This document shows positions 58,254 to 64,000 of a DNA stretch of 64,000 nucleotides, piece after piece. The notes under the pieces are model-generated. The model searched no databases. It had not been told where the DNA came from and saw nothing but the letters and a program-made list of their open reading frames with translations. A program made the translations under genes and the position numbers. Each line of letters opens with the position of its first letter. Position 1 is the first letter of the stretch. The stretch comes from an uncultured Lachnospiraceae bacterium (GTDB taxonomy: Bacteria; Bacillota; Clostridia; Lachnospirales; Lachnospiraceae). The stretch spans positions 1-64,000 of the forward strand of contig CANOFW010000016.1 of NCBI GenBank assembly GCA_947565425.1, read 5' to 3'.

Positions 58254-60091
58254 GTGAACACAAAAGACCAAGAAGAATGGGGCATGGTCCTGGACACGGT
58301 CCGGGAGGGATGATGCCGGGAGAGAAAGCAAAGAATTTTCGCGGAACAGCGAAAAAACTTTTGCAATATATGGGGCGTTATAAAATTGGTGTTTTTGCCG
58401 TACTTATTTTTGCGATAGCTTCCACAGTATTTGGCATTACCGGGCCTAAAATTTTAGGCAATGCGACGACGGAGCTTTTTCATGGATTGGTGGCGAAAGT
58501 GACGGGCGCAGGCGATATCAATTTTGGCAGAATCGGAGAGATTTTACTGTTTCTGCTGGCAATTTACTTGTTTAGTGCGCTCTGTTCTTTTATCCAGAGT
58601 TATATCATGACTGGCATCACACAGAAGATATGTTTCCGTTTCCGTGAAGATATTTCTAAAAAGATTAATCGTATGCCCATGAAATATTTTGAGTCACGGA
58701 CGGTAGGCGAAGTGCTCTCTAGGATTACCAATGATGTGGATACCTTGGGACAGGGGTTGAATCAGAGTATAACGCAGCTTATAACCTCTGTTACGATGTT
58801 AATGGGAATTCTTGTGATGATGCTCAGTATTAGTCCTCTCATGACTTTGATTGCCCTTGTAATCTTGCCGGTTTCAGGTATTTTAATTGCAGTTGTAGTA
58901 AAGTTTTCACAGAAATACTTTGTGGCACAGCAGGAGTATCTTGGCAAAATCAATGGTCAGGTGGAGGAAGTTTACAGCGGACATAATATTGTAAAAGCGT
59001 TCAATAAAGAAGACGATATGCTCAAAGAGTTTCATGAGACGAATGACGTTTTGTATCAGTCGGCATGGAAATCACAATTTTTATCCGGTATGATGCAGCC
59101 GATTATGAATTTCGTGGGAAATCTTGGCTATGTAGCAGTGGCGGTTGTGGGCGGTATACTTGCCATCCAGGGCACGATTGAGGTGGGTGAAATCCAGTCC
59201 TTTATTCAGTACGTGCGCCAATTTACGCAGCCAATCGCTCAGGTGGCACAGGTTTCCAATATGTTGCAGGCAACGGCGGCAGCAGCGGAGCGTGTCTTTG
59301 AATTTTTAGAAGAGGAAGAAGAGGCGCCGGTAGAACATCCAGTCGAGGCGGCAAAGATGCAGGGCAAGGTATCCTTTGCACATGTACAGTTTGGATATGA
59401 CAAAGAGAAAGTGATTATCCATGACTTTAACTGTGAAGTAGAACCTGGACAGATGGTGGCGATTGTCGGGCCTACGGGTGCAGGCAAAACGACGATGGTA
59501 AAACTTTTGATGCGGTTTTATGACGTGATGGGTGGAAGCATACGTGTGGACGACAGAGATATCAGAGAATTTGAACGCAGCAAACTCAGAGAGAATTTTG
59601 GTATGGTGTTACAGGACACATGGCTGTTTAAGGGCACCATCATGGAAAATATACGTTACGGCAGACTGAACGCTACAGATGAGGAAGTCATTGCAGCGGC
59701 TAAGGCGGCGCACGCGCACCGTTTTATTTCTACATTGCCCGGAGGTTATCAGATGGAATTAAATGAGGATGCAAGCAATGTCTCCCAGGGACAGAAACAG
59801 CTATTAACCATTGCCAGGGCAATTCTTGCCGATAATCCTATTTTGATTTTGGATGAGGCGACTTCCTCTGTGGATACGAGGACGGAGGAACGAATTCAGA
59901 AGGCAATGAATAACCTTATGAGAGGCAGAACGAGCTTTGTAATTGCACACCGTCTCTCCACAATCAAGGATGCAGACTTAATTCTGGTGATGAAAGATGG
60001 AGATATCATCGAACAGGGAAATCATAAAGAGTTGCTGGCAAAGGGTGGTTTCTATGCGGAATTATATAATTCACAGTTTGACGCGGCTTAG
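58250..60091 (+). CDS. ABC exporter half-transporter B (catalytic site intact)
   Basis: This 613-residue partner of the upstream protein has a Gly/His/Pro-rich cytoplasmic start (RMGHGPGHGPGGMMPGEKAK), six helices and an ATPase with Walker A GPTGAGKTT, signature VSQGQKQ and Walker B ILILDEATSSVD with the catalytic Glu in place. Signature VSQGQ rather than LSGGQ is typical for the B subunit of heterodimeric exporters. The ATGA overlap implies coupled translation. Stop at 60089-60091. Confidence 0.94.
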   Translation: MSEHKRPRRMGHGPGHGPGGMMPGEKAKNFRGTAKKLLQYMGRYKIGVFAVLIFAIASTVFGITGPKILGNATTELFHGLVAKVTGAGDINFGRIGEILLFLLAIYLFSALCSFIQSYIMTGITQKICFRFREDISKKINRMPMKYFESRTVGEVLSRITNDVDTLGQGLNQSITQLITSVTMLMGILVMMLSISPLMTLIALVILPVSGILIAVVVKFSQKYFVAQQEYLGKINGQVEEVYSGHNIVKAFNKEDDMLKEFHETNDVLYQSAWKSQFLSGMMQPIMNFVGNLGYVAVAVVGGILAIQGTIEVGEIQSFIQYVRQFTQPIAQVAQVSNMLQATAAAAERVFEFLEEEEEAPVEHPVEAAKMQGKVSFAHVQFGYDKEKVIIHDFNCEVEPGQMVAIVGPTGAGKTTMVKLLMRFYDVMGGSIRVDDRDIREFERSKLRENFGMVLQDTWLFKGTIMENIRYGRLNATDEEVIAAAKAAHAHRFISTLPGGYQMELNEDASNVSQGQKQLLTIARAILADNPILILDEATSSVDTRTEERIQKAMNNLMRGRTSFVIAHRLSTIKDADLILVMKDGDIIEQGNHKELLAKGGFYAELYNSQFDAA

Positions 60092-60185
60092 AAATTTATA
60101 GAAGAATTTGCCATAAGATTGTAGACAAAGAGCAAGATTGCTGATACCATACAATGAGATAATCTTTGTGGGGTGATGTCGGGTT

Positions 60186-63056
60186 ATGAATACGGTATTT
60201 TTAGGTCTTGGGATAATTGCTATCTGTATGATTGTGATTGCATTGCTGCTTCTGCTCAAGGTGGATGGCTCCAGTGACCAGAAGCTGATACAATATTTTC
60301 TGGTGGGGTCGTTGGTTCAGAATGCTGGTTATCTGTTAGAGTTGACGGCGTCCGGGATGGAGGCAGCGCTTGTGGCAGTCAAGGTGCAGTATTTGGGCTC
60401 TCTTGCAGTGCCAATTAGTTACTGCTATTTTATGTTTAGTTATTGTTACAAGAAGAAACCGGTCGTTATTTTAAATATTCTGAAAACAGTTGATGCATTT
60501 ATCCTGGGACTTGTGTTTACCTGTGATTTTCATAATCTTTATTACCGTCAGACAAGATGGCTGATGACTGAGGATGGACACGGTTATCTGAGCCTGGATT
60601 ACGGATGGGGGTATTGGATATTCCTGTTATGTGGGCTGGGCATTCCTTATGCGCTGTCAATTTATGCCTTGATCTTCGCCTGTGTGAAGCATCCGGAGTA
60701 TGCTGCGGAGCGTAAATACAGGCTAATTTTAGTACTTTCCTTTTTACCGGTGGTAGCGCTTACTTCTTATAGTTTAAAGATGACTTACATATATGATCCG
60801 ACGCCGTTTACACTGGGAATTATCTTGTCTATCGTAGTAATTCTCATCTGGAGCAGAAAAGTTTATGACTTCAGCGGTCTTGCCGCAGGAGTGTTGCTTA
60901 ACAGCATGAGTGACGGCGTGATTGCCTTGGATGAGCAGAGGAGAATTGTCAGTTATAATCCGGCTGCCGCAGATATTTTTTCTGATTTGAGTGGTCGCAT
61001 GATAGGGAAAGATATTGAAGCTTTGGCAGGTTTTCCTCATGATATGTTGGGCGAGGATGTGAAGCAGGAATTTTGTTTAAAAGGTTCTTTTTATCAAGGG
61101 CATGTGGAACAAATTCCAGACAGGTTTGGTAGAAATAAGGGTTATGTTGTTCTTATTTTGGATGTGACAGAGACAAGGAATTATATCGACGAGATTAAAC
61201 GCGTGCGGGAACAGGCAGAGCAGGCAAATATTGCGAAAAGTGCGTTTCTTGCCAATATGTCACATGAAATCCGAACACCTATGAATGCGATCGTAGGTTT
61301 AAGCGATATTATTATGGAGGAGAGCAGAGGCCGTAAGGTATACGGGTACGCGCGCGATATTAAGTCGTCCTCCCATAATCTCTTGATGTTGATTAATGAT
61401 ATTCTTGATTTGTCTAAGGTGGAAGCGGGCAAGATGGACCTTATAATGACAGAATATCATTTGAAAACGCTTGTCAATGAGGTTTTGAGTATGATGGATA
61501 TTATGGCATCACAGCATGGACTTAGACTGCAAAGCGAGTTTGATATGTCAATCCCCTGCCGTTATCGCGGTGATGATGGCAGAATCAAGCAGATATTGAT
61601 TAATATTTTAAATAATGCGCTCAAGTTTACGAAAGAAGGTCATGTAAAGATTTCTGTTGCAGGCGTGCCAGGGAATGCACAAAATGTCGAGCGTCTGTCT
61701 TTTCGCATAGAAGATACTGGCTGCGGCATTCGTGAAGAGGATCTTGCGGGCATATTTGAAAATTTCAGACAAGTGGATTCTAAGAGAAATCGCAGCGTGG
61801 AAGGAACGGGGCTTGGTCTGTCTATCACCAAACATTTGGTTGAACTGATGCAAGGAACGATTGAAGTGGAGAGCGTATACGGTGAAGGAACGGTCTTTAC
61901 TGTGGAAATTTTGCAAGAGATTATAGATGAGAGACCACTTTTACAAGTTCCGGAGGCAGACGTTCCCCGAGAAGAGAAGATAGATCCTTTTACGGTGGAA
62001 GGTTACAAAATATTAGTGGTAGACGATAATATGATTAACCGGAGAGTGGCGAGAACCTTTTTGCAATCTTATGGCTTTGAAATTGATGAGGCAGCAAATG
62101 GCAAAGAGGCAATAGCGCTTGTCGATAAAACGTGTTATGATATCATCTTTATGGATCATATGATGCCAGAGATGGATGGGATAGAAACCGTACAGATTAT
62201 AAGAAGCGAATGCGGGGAAAATGGCAGTAAACCAGTGATTATTGCGTTGACTGCCAACGCTATGGGCGGTGTGCGTGAAATGTTTTTGCGCAATGGATTT
62301 GAGGACTTTCTTGCCAAACCGCTAGACAGGAAGATGCTGCACGGAACGTTAAAGAAGTGGATTCCTGAGGAAAAGAGGACGGCGAGCCAGACGTGGATGG
62401 CGACGGCTCAGCAAGACAATGTCAGACATGTAGAATTTAAAGATATCTTTATTGAGGGGATTGACACGGATGAGCTTGTGGGGCGATACTCTGGCAGCGT
62501 TGAAGAATATCAGGAACTATTAGATCTCTACTGCCTCGATGGGAAACGTAAGCTTACGCTTTTGCGCGAACTTTGGGAAAAGGGAGATTATAAGACGTAT
62601 GGCATTGAGGTGCATGCGTTAAAGAGTGCATCGGCGAATGTGGGAGCCATGAAGCTTTCTGAGAGCGCCAGAGAGCAGGAAAGAGCGGTAGATAGAGGAG
62701 ACGAGACGTTTGTTGACAGCCATGTGATGCAGCTTTTGGCAGAATATGAAAGGCAGATAGAACAAATCAAGGGATTTCTGATAAGATGCAGGGAATCGGA
62801 GGGGGGAAAAGCGAGCAGAAGTGAGATAGATAAGTCAGAATTACTGAAAAAGTTGAAAGAGGCGCTTGAACGCTTGGAGAATTTCCGGGCAAAACAGTGC
62901 GCAGGAAAGTTGGAGGAAATTTTGCAGTATCGTCTTTCTGACGACGTAAATACAAAGCTTATGGAGATAAAGGAACAACTTAGGTTGTATGAGGATGATG
63001 CAGCGGAACAGTTATTGAGAGAATTAATCATACAAATGGAAAAGGAGGATTCATAA
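60186..63056 (+). CDS. Hybrid sensor histidine kinase (7TM-PAS-HisKA-HATPase-REC-HPt)
   Basis: This 956-residue membrane kinase has seven helices in the first 230 residues (7TM histidine-kinase N-terminal type), a PAS domain (about 240-330, VIALDEQRRIVSYNPAAADI) and a HisKA domain with phospho-His360 in MSHEIRTPMNAIVG. The HATPase domain (about 470-600) has NALKFTKEG, DTGCGI and GTGLGLSI. The receiver domain (about 610-735) has phospho-Asp657 in FMDHMMPEMDG, and a C-terminal HPt has His810 in VHALKSASANVGA. A helical Glu-rich tail follows. The full relay suggests a final response regulator, perhaps the single REC protein 4 bases downstream. The signal is unknown. Confidence 0.93.
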   Translation: MNTVFLGLGIIAICMIVIALLLLLKVDGSSDQKLIQYFLVGSLVQNAGYLLELTASGMEAALVAVKVQYLGSLAVPISYCYFMFSYCYKKKPVVILNILKTVDAFILGLVFTCDFHNLYYRQTRWLMTEDGHGYLSLDYGWGYWIFLLCGLGIPYALSIYALIFACVKHPEYAAERKYRLILVLSFLPVVALTSYSLKMTYIYDPTPFTLGIILSIVVILIWSRKVYDFSGLAAGVLLNSMSDGVIALDEQRRIVSYNPAAADIFSDLSGRMIGKDIEALAGFPHDMLGEDVKQEFCLKGSFYQGHVEQIPDRFGRNKGYVVLILDVTETRNYIDEIKRVREQAEQANIAKSAFLANMSHEIRTPMNAIVGLSDIIMEESRGRKVYGYARDIKSSSHNLLMLINDILDLSKVEAGKMDLIMTEYHLKTLVNEVLSMMDIMASQHGLRLQSEFDMSIPCRYRGDDGRIKQILINILNNALKFTKEGHVKISVAGVPGNAQNVERLSFRIEDTGCGIREEDLAGIFENFRQVDSKRNRSVEGTGLGLSITKHLVELMQGTIEVESVYGEGTVFTVEILQEIIDERPLLQVPEADVPREEKIDPFTVEGYKILVVDDNMINRRVARTFLQSYGFEIDEAANGKEAIALVDKTCYDIIFMDHMMPEMDGIETVQIIRSECGENGSKPVIIALTANAMGGVREMFLRNGFEDFLAKPLDRKMLHGTLKKWIPEEKRTASQTWMATAQQDNVRHVEFKDIFIEGIDTDELVGRYSGSVEEYQELLDLYCLDGKRKLTLLRELWEKGDYKTYGIEVHALKSASANVGAMKLSESAREQERAVDRGDETFVDSHVMQLLAEYERQIEQIKGFLIRCRESEGGKASRSEIDKSELLKKLKEALERLENFRAKQCAGKLEEILQYRLSDDVNTKLMEIKEQLRLYEDDAAEQLLRELIIQMEKEDS

Positions 63057-63059
63057 AAA

Positions 63060-63515
63060 ATGGGAGAGAAGCAGATGATTTTGGCTGTGGATGATAATAG
63101 TATCAGCCTTGCAACGATTGAGCAGGAATTAGAAGGAGAGTATGAGGTGATTCCGCTAAATTCTGGTATTCGAGCGTTGCAATTTCTAAAAAAGGAAGAA
63201 CGGAAACCAGATTTAATCCTTTTGGACATCCAGATGGCGATTAAGGATGGCATTGAGACGCTGAAAGATATCCGAGAAATGAAGGCGTGTCAGGATATTC
63301 CGGTAATTATGCTTACATCGAACGCAGATAAGAGTATGGTTCTCGAAAGTTCCAAGTTTAAGATTTATGACTATGTACTTAAACCATTTAAAAAGCGGGA
63401 ATTGTGTGAGAGGATTGATTCCGTTCTCAAAAAAGTTTCTGAAAAACAGCCTGCGAGTTCTATTATTAAGGAGTCACGCAGTCTTCTCGATCTGGAACAG
63501 GAGGCGAAAAAGTAG
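63060..63515 (+). CDS. Stand-alone response regulator receiver protein
   Basis: This 151-residue protein is a single CheY-like receiver. It has acidic residues AVDDNS (Asp11/Asp12), phospho-acceptor Asp56 in LLDIQMAIKDG, Thr/Ser in MLTSNAD and Lys in LKPFKK, followed by a short helical tail. The proline after DIQM is replaced (A), a mild departure. No output domain is present, so it must act by protein contact, for example with the upstream kinase. GGAGG precedes the ATG. Confidence 0.92.
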   Translation: MGEKQMILAVDDNSISLATIEQELEGEYEVIPLNSGIRALQFLKKEERKPDLILLDIQMAIKDGIETLKDIREMKACQDIPVIMLTSNADKSMVLESSKFKIYDYVLKPFKKRELCERIDSVLKKVSEKQPASSIIKESRSLLDLEQEAKK

Positions 63516-63574
63516 GCAGGACGCTATTTTTATTTATTGACTTTGTGGTGTAATCGTGTTAGGATATGATACAA

Positions 63575-63622
63575 GCACTATATATTGATGTTGCTGGCTG
63601 GTGTGAAAACTACATATAGTAT
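63575..63622. promoter_or_regulatory. Pair of NrdR boxes
   Basis: GCACTATATATTGATG (63575-63590) and AACTACATATAGTATG (63607-63622) both match the NrdR consensus ACACTATATATTGTGT closely. Their centres are 32 bases apart, about three helical turns, as is standard for paired NrdR sites. They lie 50-100 bases before a ribonucleotide reductase gene. Confidence 0.8.
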
Positions 63623-63672
63623 GTAAGCGAGGGATATGATACTTTTTCTACCAGCGTCAGCGCCAGCAGACA

Positions 63673-64000
63673 ATGAAGAAAAGAGGAGCAGGCGAAGTGA
63701 AAAAAGATTGCAAAGTCATTAAGAAGGATGGAACGAAGGAAGATTTTAACGTACAGAAAGTAATTGTTGCTGTGAATAAGTCAGCATACCGTGCACTTAT
63801 AAAGTTTACAGACGAAGAATTGAAGTTTATCTGCCAGTTTGTGGAGGAAAAGGTGGATTCCATGGGGCTCCATGAGGTTCAGATTGCCCAGATGCACAAT
63901 ATTGTGGAGGGGGCTTTGGAGAAAGTCAACCCGGTGGTGGCAAAGAGTTACCGTGATTACCGTAATTATAAGCAGGACTTTGTGCAGATGCTAGACGAGG
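63673..64000 (+). CDS. nrdD: Ribonucleotide reductase N-terminus with ATP-cone (probably anaerobic class III), cut by the window end
   Basis: The open frame encodes an ATP-cone allosteric domain: CKVIKKDGTKEDFNVQKVIV, then ELKFICQFVEEKV, VQIAQMHNIVEGALEKV and VAKSYRDYRNYKQDF. This domain opens many NrdD/NrdA-type reductases and senses dATP/ATP. The SYRDYRNYKxDFVxMLDE segment is familiar from the anaerobic enzymes of Clostridia. Class cannot be proven because the catalytic part lies outside the window. Start is either ATG 63673, without a good site, or GTG 63697 with AGGAG 8 bases upstream. The NrdR boxes support the identity. Confidence 0.8.
   Translation, partial: MKKRGAGEVKKDCKVIKKDGTKEDFNVQKVIVAVNKSAYRALIKFTDEELKFICQFVEEKVDSMGLHEVQIAQMHNIVEGALEKVNPVVAKSYRDYRNYKQDFVQMLDE

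Noticed and set aside
1-64000. tRNA or rRNA genes as integration sites
   Set aside because: No cloverleaf with a TTCGA-type loop or rRNA sequence was noticed; the element's target is a protein-coding gene instead.

Overview
The window looks like chromosome of an anaerobic, spore-forming gut Firmicute, most likely a Lachnospiraceae. Supporting signs are the moderate-to-low GC content, strong AGGAGG ribosome-binding sites, HrcA/CIRCE control of a small heat-shock gene, a SleC-type spore cortex-lytic gene, an oxygen-free metabolism set (siroheme reductase, a probable anaerobic ribonucleotide reductase with NrdR boxes) and TnpV-type remnants. No rRNA, tRNA or CRISPR array was found. Genus-level placement is inference.

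Layout. 1-0.5 kb: decayed tnpV and a tiny membrane ORF. 0.5-2.5 kb: an SF0329-like protein, a nucleotidyltransferase and CIRCE-controlled hsp20. 2.5-6.2 kb: stand-alone carB behind a structured leader. 6.2-14.3 kb: sucrose/fructoside uptake and catabolism (divergent LacI regulator, ABC importer, GH32 hydrolase, fructokinase, HPr-like protein lacking its histidine). 15-22 kb: thyA-folA, an AEC permease, ilvB-ilvN, nicotinamidase, flavin reductase and ilvE. 22-26.5 kb: radical SAM protein, small membrane proteins, two divergent XRE regulators and a polytopic membrane protein.

27.2-41.8 kb is a 14.6-kb integrated element. Its large serine recombinase sits at the right junction, and the element splits a SleC-type gene at a shared 7-bp core (GGTACCG). 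Joining the two flanks restores one 422-residue reading frame exactly. The element carries an Rpn-type nuclease, an orphan adenine methyltransferase, a DUF262 protein, an XRE regulator, a secreted Ig/FN3 surface protein, a small serine resolvase behind a three-subsite res-like region, and a 0.45-kb iteron-like array with a perfect DnaA box nearby. It therefore looks like a plasmid-derived integrative element, and possibly a skin-like intervening sequence in a sporulation gene.

42.9-49 kb: glutamate synthase (gltB-gltD), with a tandem 69-bp structured repeat at the gltB end that shares architecture and period with the tandem repeat upstream of carB. 49.1-51.2 kb: an unusual three-gene operon made of a secreted Cys/His repeat protein, an ECF sigma factor and an RsgI-like membrane anti-sigma protein with a His-rich tail. 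51-64 kb: a PAS-GGDEF-EAL protein, nitrite/sulfite reductase, a HAD phosphatase, a heterodimeric ABC exporter, a hybrid histidine kinase with response regulator, and the start of a ribonucleotide reductase gene behind paired NrdR boxes.

The strongest leads are the split SleC gene with its restorable frame, the candidate origin plus res module inside the element, the GGGGGTA motif that is dense and one-stranded within the element, the matching 69-bp hairpin tandems at two nitrogen/glutamine genes, and the metal-binding-like sigma/anti-sigma operon.
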